From Planctomycetota bacterium (GTDB lineage Bacteria; Planctomycetota; JAJSAM01), in NCBI GenBank assembly GCA_024274785.1, contig JAJSAM010000001.1:1-38945 (forward strand): a stretch of 38,945 nt of DNA, written 5' to 3'. How positions within the stretch are numbered: position 1 is the first letter of the stretch; each line of letters opens with the position of its first letter. This document shows, piece after piece, positions 5,711-14,421 of the stretch. The translations under genes were made by a program, and so were the position numbers. The notes under the pieces are model-generated. The model searched no databases. It saw only the letters and a list, made by a program, of their open reading frames with translations, and was not told the DNA's origin.

Positions 5711-7438
5711 ATGAACGAGAAAACGAGATCGAGATGCTGTCTGGCGATTCTCACGCTGCTGGCCACCGGTTCGTTCCTCGGCTGTGGCGGGGGGGGCGCC
5801 GACGCTTCCGCACCGACTTCGCCCTCTCTCGAACCCGAGTTCCATCTCATTTCCTTCAACCGTGACGGTGCATGGGATGTTCGCCGCGACGAGGCCCTCA
5901 TCCTGCGGTTCTCCGACGAGGTGGATCCCGGCGCCGTCGGGGGCCAGGCGGTCCGGGTCCTGCGCCGCGGCAGCTCGGGCGATTTCCCGATGTCGATCGA
6001 GGTCCAAGGCAGGACGATCACCCTGAGCCCCCCCTCCCCGTTCGGCTTCGAGGCGGGTGCCCGCTACCGCGTCGAGATCAGTGGGTTTCCCTCCCTTCGC
6101 GCTCTCAGAAATCGGGAGGGCAGACCCCTCGCCACGGACTTCCGGGGAGGCTTCAGCACCTCGGACCTCTACGTTCCAAATCTGGTCTCGCCGACGGTGA
6201 ACTCGGTCGAACTCGTCGAAGAGTCCGGTGCGCACTGGAGTCTGCGCATCCGCTTCTCCGAGCCGGTCAACCCGGGCACCCTGGAGGCCGATGGCGGAGT
6301 CACGGTCCTCACCTTCCCGGACGATGAGCCGGTCCGCGGGCGGTTCATCCAGGATCGAACCGCGACCTCATTCCGGTTCCTGCCGGACCTGAAGGAGCGT
6401 CCGGAAGCAGTGCGGGTGCTCCTCCGGCGATCCATTCTCGACCTGACCGGCAACCCTCTCATCACCGGCGCCTACGCCGACACCGTGCTGGTACTCGCGC
6501 CCGCGTCCAGCGGTTCTTCAACCGGCGAATTGACCGAGGACTTCACCGACACCCTGATGATGGATGCCGGCGGAACCACCGCCCTCTGGAATCACCCCAG
6601 CGCGCCGGGAGCCCTGCTCGGCAGTCCGCGGAACACCATCCTCGATCTGCTCGATGAGAGCCAGGGTGGCATCACCGCCATCCACTTCGGCGCGACCGAG
6701 ATCGAGATTCGCATGCTGGTCTCCAGGGAGGAGATCGGACTGGGGCGCCAGATCACCGGGCTTGTCTGGAGTACCGCCGCCGGCGGCGCCGTGCCGGGAG
6801 AGTACGAGCACCTGGAGGTACGGATTACCCCCGTGCACCGTGATCGCCTCGACCAACCCGGCACCGACATCGGTCTGCCGGTCACCGTCCTGCGCGAAGA
6901 GCCCTACCACGTGCTCGGCGACACCGGTGGGCAGGTGTCCGTCCCCTTCGAGCGCGCGTTTTCCTTCGACGGAGAATCGGACCTGCTCCTCGAGATTCGC
7001 ATCGGCGCCGGCACCCGCACGAACCTCATGCGCGCCGGCGAGGATCTCAGCGGACGCTCGGAAGTGCGCTGGGGACGTGAAAGCGCACCCTTGCGCGCCG
7101 CGATCGGGCTGCGGTCCTTCAGTCTCCTCCCCGTGGCCACTTCCCGCTTCTACGACACGGGATCCGGGCATCCGGAATACTTTCAGCCGGTGCTGAACCC
7201 GTCGACGATGCCGGACGGGGTCCGCTTGGAGCTCATGTTCCAGGGGACCCGAACCCTCGATGCGGATGGCCGCGCTCCCACCGACGACTCCGCCGGGATC
7301 AGCGAGTGGGTCAGCGACATCACCGCGCTGACCGGATTCCGGTATGTGCGCTTCCGGGCCACCTTCTCCGGCACCGGGCCGAACGGAGAGCCCCCGTTCC
7401 TCGACACGCTGCTGGTCCCGTATCGCGCCATCCGTTGA
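5711..7438 (+). CDS. large lipoprotein with SbsA-type Ig-like domains
   Basis: A 575-residue lipoprotein: N-terminus MNEKTRSRCCLAILTLLATG, lipobox SFLGC (Cys25) and a Gly/Ala/Ser/Pro-rich linker. Residues ~45-150 and ~155-265 are two related beta-sandwich domains of the bacterial Ig-like (SbsA, Big_5) type: DEALILRFSDEVDPG / YRVEISG, and LRIRFSEPVNPGTL / VRVLLRRSILDLTGNPL. The remaining ~300 residues are beta-rich, with an Asp/Gly-rich terminal domain (FRYVRFRATFSGTGP). It probably sits on the outer membrane or cell surface. Its tight coupling to the ECF sigma gene (6-base gap) recalls sigma/surface-lipoprotein pairs in planctomycete-like genomes. The role is unknown; adhesion or envelope sensing are possibilities only. 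Confidence 0.85.
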   Translation: MNEKTRSRCCLAILTLLATGSFLGCGGGGADASAPTSPSLEPEFHLISFNRDGAWDVRRDEALILRFSDEVDPGAVGGQAVRVLRRGSSGDFPMSIEVQGRTITLSPPSPFGFEAGARYRVEISGFPSLRALRNREGRPLATDFRGGFSTSDLYVPNLVSPTVNSVELVEESGAHWSLRIRFSEPVNPGTLEADGGVTVLTFPDDEPVRGRFIQDRTATSFRFLPDLKERPEAVRVLLRRSILDLTGNPLITGAYADTVLVLAPASSGSSTGELTEDFTDTLMMDAGGTTALWNHPSAPGALLGSPRNTILDLLDESQGGITAIHFGATEIEIRMLVSREEIGLGRQITGLVWSTAAGGAVPGEYEHLEVRITPVHRDRLDQPGTDIGLPVTVLREEPYHVLGDTGGQVSVPFERAFSFDGESDLLLEIRIGAGTRTNLMRAGEDLSGRSEVRWGRESAPLRAAIGLRSFSLLPVATSRFYDTGSGHPEYFQPVLNPSTMPDGVRLELMFQGTRTLDADGRAPTDDSAGISEWVSDITALTGFRYVRFRATFSGTGPNGEPPFLDTLLVPYRAIR

Positions 7439-7507
7439 TCCGGACCACCCCGGCGCCGATCAGCCCTTTTTCAGGCCGGCCACGAGTCCCAGTCCCGCCA
7501 GTCCCGC

Positions 7508-8011
7508 CTAAGGCAGGCTCCCGGTGATGAAACTCGAGATGCTCTCGAACTGTGTGCCGAGCGTCCGGGTGAAACCCACGAAGCTCTCGTCGATGATGGA
7601 CCAGTGCACCTCGACCCAGCCCATCGACGACAGGAAGAAGAGCGATGCCGCCCAGATCCCGGCGAAAATGATGAAGATCTTCAGGAACGAGCGGAGCGCA
7701 AACGCCACGGCAAACGCGGCGAAGAAGCTGATGCCGCCGCGAACCAGGGCGGGCGACAGCAGATCGCCGGCCGGGTCTTCCGGAACGGTCTCCGTCGCCG
7801 TTTCGATCGTCGTGGTGCTCACTCCGCCGCTTCCGGCGAATCCTTTCGCGCCGGGCACCGTTCCCGCATCGCCGACCGAAGTGGCCCCGGCAGGCTTCTC
7901 CGGCGCAGTGTCGCCGCCTCCGAACAGGGCGAGCGTGCCACCGCCCACCACCAGCAGCGCCGCCATCGCCACCGCCGCGATCTTCCATGGCTTCCAGACG
8001 TAGTCCTTCAT
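7508..8011 (-). CDS. FUN14-like membrane protein
   Basis: A 167-residue protein with one N-terminal membrane anchor (IAAVAMAALLVVGGGTLALF), a ~45-residue Gly/Thr/Pro-rich linker, and a C-terminal two-helix membrane domain (GGISFFAAFAVAFALRSFLK, IFIIFAGIWAASLFF) ending GWVEVHWSIIDESF. The GY/GxA-helix-K-helix-VxWxxI layout matches the FUN14 family. ATG 8011 has AGAGGAA 6 bases upstream. It is the last gene of the signalling run, 65 bases after the HD-GYP-like stop, so it may be co-transcribed. It converges with the Ig-like lipoprotein. The biochemical role of bacterial FUN14 proteins is unknown to me. Confidence 0.7.
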   Translation of the reverse strand: MKDYVWKPWKIAAVAMAALLVVGGGTLALFGGGDTAPEKPAGATSVGDAGTVPGAKGFAGSGGVSTTTIETATETVPEDPAGDLLSPALVRGGISFFAAFAVAFALRSFLKIFIIFAGIWAASLFFLSSMGWVEVHWSIIDESFVGFTRTLGTQFESISSFITGSLP

Positions 8012-8076
8012 GGGAATTCCTCTTCTTGCGCCGGGAGAGTCCGTCGCGGGGATTCTACCGGATTGCGCGGTCGGCG

Positions 8077-9531
8077 TCAGAGGGCGTCGGTGAAGCTCTG
8101 GAAGTCGTCGAAGAACGCGTAGGCCGGAATGGCCGCCACGATACTCCGAAGATGTGCGCCGGTCTCCGGATCCGTGTCGATCAGATCCACGACCTCGTGG
8201 GGAACCGCTTCGCCGGCGGCGTTCTGGATGATCTTCACCTTCGGGCGGGACAGATCGCCGAGGCTGGAGCTGCGGCCGTGCACGATGCCCACTTCCCCGG
8301 TGCTGAGTTTGACTGCCGTTCCGAGCGGATAGGTCCCGATCGTGTTGACGAACGCTTTCACCAGCGAGCGCGGGAAGACCGCCCGCCCTTCGTGGGCCAT
8401 GAGACGCAGGGCTTCCTCCGGGGAGAAGGTGGGAGCGCCGCTGCTTGCAGGCGTGGTGATCGTGTCGTAGAAATCGGTGATGGCGATGATCCGCCCCAGC
8501 AGGCTGCATCGGTGCGCGGGATCCAGTTCCGGGAACCCGCTGCCATCCTCGCGCAGGTGATGCTCCAGGGTGGCCAGCGCACAGCGGATGGATGCCGGTG
8601 AGACGCCCTGGCCCGCAAGGATCCGTCGTACGCCGAGCGCCGGGTGAAGATCGGGACCGTCGCCGATCGACTGGACGCCCACCAGGCCGAGGTCGTGCAG
8701 GATGGCCGCCAGTCCGAGGTCTCCGAGAAGCACCTTGTCGAGTCCGATGTTCTGCCCCAGCGCCACCGCCAGCACGCAGACATTCGCGGAGTGGGTGAAG
8801 AGACAATCGTCGTAGTTCTTGATCTGGGTCAGCGCGAGCAGGGTCCGCTCATCCTCCGCCACCAGGTCCACGATGGAGTGGACGACCCGGTTCGCCTTCC
8901 GAAGATTGGTGGGACGGACGCCGCGCGAGCTGTCCATGAACTGCTTCGCCACGAAGATCGACTTGAAATAGGTGTTGATCGAGACTTCGCGGTGGGAGTC
9001 CGCCACTTCCACCTGGTCGTTCCGCTCGGCGAGTTCCCGTACCTCCTCGAGGCTCGCGGTGCGAACCCCCGCGGCGATCAGACCTTCCTCGATTTCCTCG
9101 TAGGCGTTCCCTTCGGCGTCGTCGAACTGGACGAACAGGCGGAGGAATTCGCAAAGGTCCGCCTCGGACAGTCCTCTGCGAAAGGTGACCCCGCCGATAT
9201 CCCGCTTCTTCAACTCCTCGATGACGAACTTGAACGACGTGAAACCCTCGATGTCGATCTTCAGCCGGGACTCATTGACAAAGAGACAGTCCGATGCGGT
9301 CTGCAGCAACACCTGCTCGTGGTGCGTGAGCAGTGCGGTCGCTGTCTCCATGAACGTCACCACCGCCTCTTTGGTGATGACGTTCGAGAAGCCGAACATG
9401 CCGACGGTCTTCGCCACCTTGTAGAAGTGGGAGACGAGGCGCCCCCCGAGCTCCTGGAGCCGATCGGATCCCGACCTCAAAGCGGTCGATGCGCCGGTCG
9501 GACTGGTGATGGAATCAGCTTGCGGGCACAT
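8077..9531 (-). CDS. divergent HD-GYP-like phosphohydrolase
   Basis: A 484-residue protein. Residues ~1-235 are helical and of unknown type (KVAKTVGMFGFSNVITKEAV). Residues ~236-400 are an HD-GYP-like domain: HSANV (His247), LHDLG (His279-Asp280), HH at 324-325 followed by EDGSGFP, then ITDFYDTIT and the closing FPRSLVKAFVNTIGTYPLG. Compared with HDIGK...HHE..DGSGYP, the Lys after HD is Leu, and GYP is GFP. The last ~80 residues are a small beta-rich tail. Canonical HD-GYP enzymes hydrolyse cyclic di-GMP; catalysis here is plausible but not assured. ATG 9531 overlaps the receiver gene by 17 bases and is the only start before the conserved helices. It is the probable output of the operon. Confidence 0.82.
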   Translation of the reverse strand: MCPQADSITSPTGASTALRSGSDRLQELGGRLVSHFYKVAKTVGMFGFSNVITKEAVVTFMETATALLTHHEQVLLQTASDCLFVNESRLKIDIEGFTSFKFVIEELKKRDIGGVTFRRGLSEADLCEFLRLFVQFDDAEGNAYEEIEEGLIAAGVRTASLEEVRELAERNDQVEVADSHREVSINTYFKSIFVAKQFMDSSRGVRPTNLRKANRVVHSIVDLVAEDERTLLALTQIKNYDDCLFTHSANVCVLAVALGQNIGLDKVLLGDLGLAAILHDLGLVGVQSIGDGPDLHPALGVRRILAGQGVSPASIRCALATLEHHLREDGSGFPELDPAHRCSLLGRIIAITDFYDTITTPASSGAPTFSPEEALRLMAHEGRAVFPRSLVKAFVNTIGTYPLGTAVKLSTGEVGIVHGRSSSLGDLSRPKVKIIQNAAGEAVPHEVVDLIDTDPETGAHLRSIVAAIPAYAFFDDFQSFTDAL

Positions 9532-9904
9532 TCTCCGTGACCAGGTATTCGTCCACGATTTCGATCAATTCGTCCGGTTCGAAGGGTTTCTGGAAGTAGT
9601 CGACCGCCCCCATCTCCCGTGCGAGCTGCCTCCCCCGGGAGTGCTCGCGAGCAGTAAAGATGATGACGGGGATCTCCTTCAGCTCCGGGTCTTCCTTCAA
9701 CCTGGAGAGGGTCTCCCAGCCATCGATGCCGGGCATCATGATGTCGAGGAGGATCAGACCCGGCTGCGCGGCCCGGGCGGCGATCAATGCCTCTTCACCA
9801 CTGGCTGCGGTGACTACTTCGTACCCGACGGATTCGAGGACGATCCTGGTCGAAATCAGGATCAGTTTCTCGTCGTCGACAATGAGGGTCTTCTTGCTGC
9901 TCAT
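9515..9904 (-). CDS. stand-alone response regulator receiver
   Basis: A 129-residue single receiver domain (CheY-like): TLIVDDEKLI acidic pair, phosphoacceptor Asp in LLDIMMPGIDGWE, Thr in IIFTARE and Lys in FQKPFEPDELIE. All phosphorylation residues are intact and there is no output domain. It overlaps the upstream receiver-kinase gene by ATGA (9901-9904) and the HD-GYP-like gene by 17 bases, so it is likely the phosphorylated link between the kinases and the HD-GYP-like protein. A short C-terminal tail (LVTENVPAS) follows the domain. Confidence 0.93.
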   Translation of the reverse strand: MSSKKTLIVDDEKLILISTRIVLESVGYEVVTAASGEEALIAARAAQPGLILLDIMMPGIDGWETLSRLKEDPELKEIPVIIFTAREHSRGRQLAREMGAVDYFQKPFEPDELIEIVDEYLVTENVPAS

Positions 9905-11526
9905 GTTGCACTCTCCGAGCGCGGGAGGCGGAAACGGAAGGTCGAGCCTTCCTCAGGCGCACTCTCTACGCTGATCTTCGAACCGTGAGACTCGATGATC
10001 GCGGCGGCGAAGCTGAGTCCCAGACCAGAGCCGCCGTATTGCCGGGTCAGGGGGTTTTCCAGTTGAATGAACTTCTCGAAGATCATCCCCTGCCGATTCC
10101 CGGGGATACCGATACCGGTGTCATGGACCTCGAAGATCACTTCGTCGTCGTTGGCGACGAGGCGAACCTCGATCTCCCCACCCTCCGGCGTGAACTTCAC
10201 TGCATTCTCGATCAGTGCCCGGATTGCCCGGCGGATGTCCACGAGGTCGGCGTTTACCGTCGCATCTCCGGCCTCGTCGGTCACGGACAGTGACAGCTTC
10301 TTCTCCTTCGCCTCCGCGGCGAACGGGGGCATCACCTGCTTCAGGAGCTTCGAGGCCGGCACCACCTGCGCGTCCGGTGCGAAGTCCGCCGCATCCAGCC
10401 GGCCCAGGCAGATGACCTTGTCGATCTCGTGCCCCAGACGGTCCGACTGTGACAACATGTCCGCCAGAATGGGCAGGTGCTCCGGCGGCGGTGCCCCCCG
10501 GTAACCCCGGTGGAGGACCGTGGCGAAGGCCTTGATGGCCGTCACCGGGGTCCGGAGCTCGTGGGCGACGATGGAGAGAAACTGGTTCTTCAGGCGTTCG
10601 GTCTTCTTGCGGGGGGAGACGTCGCGGATGACGGAGAGGACTCCACAATCCTTGCCCTGAAAGTCCGTGACCGCGTTCGTGAGGATGTCGTAGTGCGCCT
10701 CTTCTCCCAACTCCTTGCTGGACGTGGAAACCTCCACCTGCACCCCGTCCTTACCAAGGGGAAGGGCGCGCTGGGCGAGCAACAGGCTCAGCAGCTCGGT
10801 GTTTCCCAGAATGGTCGTGAGCGGCTTGCCGAGGGCGACGAAGGTCGGTGACTCGAGGACCTTGGCCGCGGCGGGGTTCATGAGGATGATCTTGCCCATC
10901 GTGTCTGTGAACACGATCCCGTCCGCCATGTTGTCGAGGATCGCCATCACGCGCGACAGGTCGGTGTAGAAGATCTCCCGGGACTTCTGCTGGGAGTGAA
11001 TCTGCTCCTTCAGGTTCCGCTGGGTGACCCGGACCTTCCGATTGAGCACGGCGTTCTGCTCCGCCAGTTCGCGGTGCAACTCCTCGAGTTCGAGGACCCG
11101 CTTGTCGGCCTCCCTCGTCTTTCGCCTGGTGGCGAGGATCACCTCCACACGTTCCAGCAGGAGGGACATGTCCTCGAACGGCTTCTCGAAGTACCCGCAG
11201 GCACGGCACTCGACCGCGAATCGTGCGGTCTCGTAGGAGGGGTTTGCGGTCATGATGGCGATATCCGTGCCCGGATAGCGCGAGGCGACGGCGCGAATCA
11301 GCTCGTCTCCACGCATGTCCTTCAAGAGCAGGTCGACGAAGATGAGGTCGAAACGCGCGCCCTCCTCAAGGTGACGCAGTGCCTGGGCTCCACTGCCGAG
11401 GGTCAGGGTCTGGTACCCCGCTTCGGCGAGCGTGCAGCCGATGAGTTCCCGCACCCCCCGTTCGTTATCGACGATCAGGAGCAGTTCCTCTCGCGCTGCG
11501 GTGCGTGTGGAGGCGGATATCGACAT
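9901..11526 (-). CDS. receiver-PAS-histidine kinase
   Basis: A 541-residue soluble kinase. Residues 15-130 form a receiver (Asp65 in FVDLLLKD, Thr93 in IMTAN, Lys115 in EKPF); the usual acidic pair is weakened to VDNE. A coiled coil at ~135-190 (LELEELHRELAEQN) leads to a PAS domain at ~190-305 (ILDNMADGIVFTDTMGKII). HisKA spans 315-375 with His322 in AHELRTPVTA, and HATPase_c 425-535 (N441, DTGIGIP, GGSGLGLSF). There is no membrane segment. Start ATG 11526 lies one base after the previous stop; the 3' end overlaps the receiver gene by ATGA. It could receive phosphate from the other kinases of the operon through its own receiver. Confidence 0.93.
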   Translation of the reverse strand: MSISASTRTAAREELLLIVDNERGVRELIGCTLAEAGYQTLTLGSGAQALRHLEEGARFDLIFVDLLLKDMRGDELIRAVASRYPGTDIAIMTANPSYETARFAVECRACGYFEKPFEDMSLLLERVEVILATRRKTREADKRVLELEELHRELAEQNAVLNRKVRVTQRNLKEQIHSQQKSREIFYTDLSRVMAILDNMADGIVFTDTMGKIILMNPAAAKVLESPTFVALGKPLTTILGNTELLSLLLAQRALPLGKDGVQVEVSTSSKELGEEAHYDILTNAVTDFQGKDCGVLSVIRDVSPRKKTERLKNQFLSIVAHELRTPVTAIKAFATVLHRGYRGAPPPEHLPILADMLSQSDRLGHEIDKVICLGRLDAADFAPDAQVVPASKLLKQVMPPFAAEAKEKKLSLSVTDEAGDATVNADLVDIRRAIRALIENAVKFTPEGGEIEVRLVANDDEVIFEVHDTGIGIPGNRQGMIFEKFIQLENPLTRQYGGSGLGLSFAAAIIESHGSKISVESAPEEGSTFRFRLPRSESAT

Positions 11527-11527
11527 C

Positions 11528-12415
11528 TCAAATACCTATCGACCCGGCGGGCGCCGTGGGATTAGCTCTATACGAATTCCGCGTCGGTCGATTCCGAAGG
11601 GGCAGAGTGAACGACACGGTGGTTCCCTTCCCGACCAGGCTCTCGACGGAAATCTCTCCTCCGTGCGCTTCGACAATCGCCTTGACGATGCCCAGGCCGA
11701 GCCCGGTGCCACGGGTCCCGGCGGCGTTCTCCCCACGATGGAACTTCTCGAAAACTCGCGGCAGGCTGCTCTCCGGTATGCCGATCCCCGTGTCCGCGAC
11801 GGTGACGTGAACGAACTCGCCATCGACCGATCCACCGATGCGAATCACCTTCTTGTTATCACCGATGTAGGCGATGGCGTTGCCGATCAGGTTCATGAAC
11901 ACCTTTTCCAGCGCGGCCTCATCGCACCAGGCGGTTTCCGGGAGGTTCTCGACTTCGATCCCGATGGCCGATTCCTCCACCTGGTACCGGAAACGCCGAC
12001 GCACCCGGGCCACCAGCGGGCGAAGCAGAGTCTCCTGCAAGTCCATCAGCTTGCGGCCGGTCTCGAGGCGCGCCGCCTCCAGCAGATCCCCGACGAGGTT
12101 CATCATGTAGTCGTTCGCTTCTGACGCCGTGTCCACCGCCTCCTGCTGGGGGGCGGTCAGCGCCCCGAGACCTCCCTTTCCGAGCAGGGAGATCATCGCC
12201 TTCAGGCTGGCGAGGGGCTTCCGGAGGTCGTGGGTGATCGCCTGGGTCACCTCGAAGATCTCCTCGTTCTTCAGTTTCAAACTGCGGTTTGTGCTTTCGA
12301 GGGCTTTGTGGCTCCTGGTCAGGAGTTCCCGGGAGAGGTTGATCTCGCATTCGTCGAGGGCTCGGTGGAACACCTGGTAGGCGGTCCCGTACTTGTGGCT
12401 GACCTCCCGGGACAC
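11528..12415 (-). CDS. sensor histidine kinase without an obvious sensor domain
   Basis: A 295-residue protein. The N-terminal ~50 residues are a helical lead-in (SRELLTRSHKALESTNRSLK). HisKA follows with His62 in THDLRKPLASL, an HD-type H-box, then HATPase_c with N175/N179 (FMNLIGNA), VADTGIGIP (206-214) and TGLGLGI (237-243). The last ~20 residues are a basic tail. No PAS, GAF or membrane segment is visible, so it presumably senses through a partner, most simply the PocR-like protein encoded 3 bases upstream. Only one base separates its stop from the next kinase gene. Confidence 0.9.
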   Translation of the reverse strand: MSREVSHKYGTAYQVFHRALDECEINLSRELLTRSHKALESTNRSLKLKNEEIFEVTQAITHDLRKPLASLKAMISLLGKGGLGALTAPQQEAVDTASEANDYMMNLVGDLLEAARLETGRKLMDLQETLLRPLVARVRRRFRYQVEESAIGIEVENLPETAWCDEAALEKVFMNLIGNAIAYIGDNKKVIRIGGSVDGEFVHVTVADTGIGIPESSLPRVFEKFHRGENAAGTRGTGLGLGIVKAIVEAHGGEISVESLVGKGTTVSFTLPLRNRPTRNSYRANPTAPAGSIGI

Positions 12416-12418
12416 CGT

Positions 12419-13393
12419 TTAGGCGAGGTTGCTGAGTGTGGAGCGGATGCCGTCGACCTTGTCCGGGTTCAATATCCAGAACCGCGACTCCTCCATGAGA
12501 TGCGAGAGAATCACGGGGTTGGCGCCGGTCTCGGTTGCGGCCCGTGCGACCGCCTCCGGTTCGGCGGTGCCGCTCACCGCGACCGTCGCGGAATAGAGCG
12601 GCCAGGTCAGCCCGCCGAAGCTCAGAATAACCGGAACGGCGAAGAGCCGGAGTCCGCCGGCACATTCGGTCTCCACCGGCTTGCCGGTCTGCAGGGCCTC
12701 TGTGGCCGCATCGAACTCCGATCTCAGGCAGTGGTCACCGCGACCCGCGAGATAAGCGCAGTAGGGAGACAACGCGCCCATCGGGGCGGCCTCTTCGCCA
12801 TGGCCGCAGGGGAGCCCCCGTGGTTTGTCGCGGTTCAGGAATGTCCCGTAGGACGTGCCCATCAGGCGGCAGACCGCCATCTGCTGGCGATTCGCCGCGG
12901 CCACATCGACCAGGTGTTCGATGGCCACGCGCCCCGGATGCAGGAGCCCCCGGTCGTCCGCCAATGCGGGGTCGATGCCGAAACGGGTGAGTTCCGCGCG
13001 GAGGGAACCGGCGTCGAGAGAGAGTTCTCGCCCGCGGCGCCAGGCTACCCGGAAGGCAATCAGCAGTCCGCCCCGGGCGCGAATCTCCTCGGCGGAATCC
13101 TCCACGGCCCAGTCATCGAAGCCCCGGTCCGCATAGGATCCGGTCGTCTCGCCGGTACAGAGCAGGAGGAGGGCGGCGTCGGTCCGGTCCCGGAGCCAGT
13201 GACCGAGTTCGCGGTCCTGCTCACCGGCCGGCGCCGTCACGACCACCAGGTCCGCCTCTGCGAGGTCCGACCTCGTCTGGTCCCGTCCACCGGGAATCTC
13301 GCGCACCGGTCCGAGCTCGCGCAGGGCGAGGCGGGACTCCGCGTGCAGGTCGCTCCCGCCGCCGATGCAGAGAATGGTGGCCTTGCCGTTCAC
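12419..13393 (-). CDS. PocR-like cysteine-rich sensor with degenerate receiver-like N-terminus
   Basis: A 324-residue soluble protein. Residues 1-115 have a receiver-like alternation (ATILCIGGGSD, ADLVVVTAPAG, ALLLLCTGE) but lack a clear phosphoacceptor Asp, the acidic pair and the Lys. Residues ~150-275 resemble the PocR ligand-binding domain (PF10114): spaced cysteines (Cys196, Cys212, Cys222, Cys244), FDAATEALQTGKPVETEC, then GLRLFAVPVILSFGGL. PocR-type domains bind small ligands; related domains sense hydrocarbon derivatives or redox state. A helical C-terminus (SRFWILNPDKVDGIRS) follows. It overlaps the upstream kinase by ATGA and precedes the next kinase by 3 bases. It has no DNA-binding or catalytic part, so it probably regulates a neighbouring kinase. 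PocR is inferred from pattern. Confidence 0.65.
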   Translation of the reverse strand: MNGKATILCIGGGSDLHAESRLALRELGPVREIPGGRDQTRSDLAEADLVVVTAPAGEQDRELGHWLRDRTDAALLLLCTGETTGSYADRGFDDWAVEDSAEEIRARGGLLIAFRVAWRRGRELSLDAGSLRAELTRFGIDPALADDRGLLHPGRVAIEHLVDVAAANRQQMAVCRLMGTSYGTFLNRDKPRGLPCGHGEEAAPMGALSPYCAYLAGRGDHCLRSEFDAATEALQTGKPVETECAGGLRLFAVPVILSFGGLTWPLYSATVAVSGTAEPEAVARAATETGANPVILSHLMEESRFWILNPDKVDGIRSTLSNLA

Positions 13394-14421
13394 GCCGGTC
13401 TCTTGGCCGCGGGGAGCAGGATTTCGACTTCCGTGCCGCCGCCCGGGCGGGAGTCGAGGTGGATCGTCGCGCCGAAGCTCAGGAGCAACTGACGGGCGAG
13501 GTAGAGCCCGAGACCCTCTCCCTCCACCTCCGCGGAGACCGCCGTGCTGCCCCGGAAGAACCTCTCGAACAGGCGTGGCAGCTCCTCTTCGGGGATTCCC
13601 GGGCCGTCGTCACTGATCAGGATGCTGACCGAGCCGTTTTGCCGTTTTGCCCCCATCCGGACTGTTCCGCGCTCCGGCGTGTACTGGTGCGCATTCAGGA
13701 CGACGAGTTCCAGCACTCGCCCGAGGATCGCCCGGTCCACGAGCGCGGTGACTTCTTCCTCCGGGTACCCTTCGATGAGGGTCTGTTTCTTCCCGTTGAA
13801 CCTGCTCCGGAGGTCGGCTGCCACCTGCCCCATCGCCAGGGCCACGGTGACCGGCTCGACGCGGAGTTCGGAGTCGAGAGTGCCGGTCTCCACCATGAGG
13901 AGGTAGCGCAGGCGAGCGAGAAAGGCGGTGAGACGATCCGCCTGCTTCGCCCCCATCGAGAGCAACTCCGCCATATCGACCTGCTTCGAGTCGAGACGTT
14001 CGCTGGTAGCCATCGAGAGGACGCTGACGATCGTGGTCAGCGGGGTCCGTACCTTGTGCAGGAGATCGAAGATGAAGTTCCGCTTCTGTGCCGTGGCCGT
14101 GGTCGACCCGGAAGTCTCCTGAAGAATGAGGAGCGTGGCGCCATCCTCCCGGTCCGCGAGCGGCCGCGTCTCGGCCAGCAGGTCCCGGCCGCCCTCACAG
14201 ACCTCCATCCGGCGGACCTCATCGCGGCTTTCGGCGAGCGTGTCGCGTAGCGAATCGGTTTCGAGCAATGCGCCGAAGAGTGGTTGCTCGAACGCCCGCT
14301 GGTCGAGTCCCAGCAGCTCCAGCCCGGGCTGGTTGGCCTCGATGAGCCGACCCTGGCCGCCGATGACGAGCACTCCGACGGGGAGTAGGTCCGCGACGGA
14401 TTCGTAGAGCTCACTGCTCAC
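13390..14421 (-). CDS. PAS-type sensor histidine kinase with unusual H-box
   Basis: A 343-residue soluble kinase: PAS-like domain at ~5-105 (LLPVGVLVIGGQGRLIEANQ), HisKA around His122 (LLHKVRTPLTTI), HATPase_c at ~225-338 with VVLNAHQYTPE (Asn243), DDGPGIP (271-277) and GEGLGL (301-306). The residue after the phosphoacceptor His is Lys, where most kinases have Glu or Asp needed for in-line autokinase activity, so autophosphorylation may be weak. The start overlaps the FapA-like gene by 11 bases; its stop overlaps the PocR-like gene by ATGA. Confidence 0.9.
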   Translation of the reverse strand: MSSELYESVADLLPVGVLVIGGQGRLIEANQPGLELLGLDQRAFEQPLFGALLETDSLRDTLAESRDEVRRMEVCEGGRDLLAETRPLADREDGATLLILQETSGSTTATAQKRNFIFDLLHKVRTPLTTIVSVLSMATSERLDSKQVDMAELLSMGAKQADRLTAFLARLRYLLMVETGTLDSELRVEPVTVALAMGQVAADLRSRFNGKKQTLIEGYPEEEVTALVDRAILGRVLELVVLNAHQYTPERGTVRMGAKRQNGSVSILISDDGPGIPEEELPRLFERFFRGSTAVSAEVEGEGLGLYLARQLLLSFGATIHLDSRPGGGTEVEILLPAAKRPA

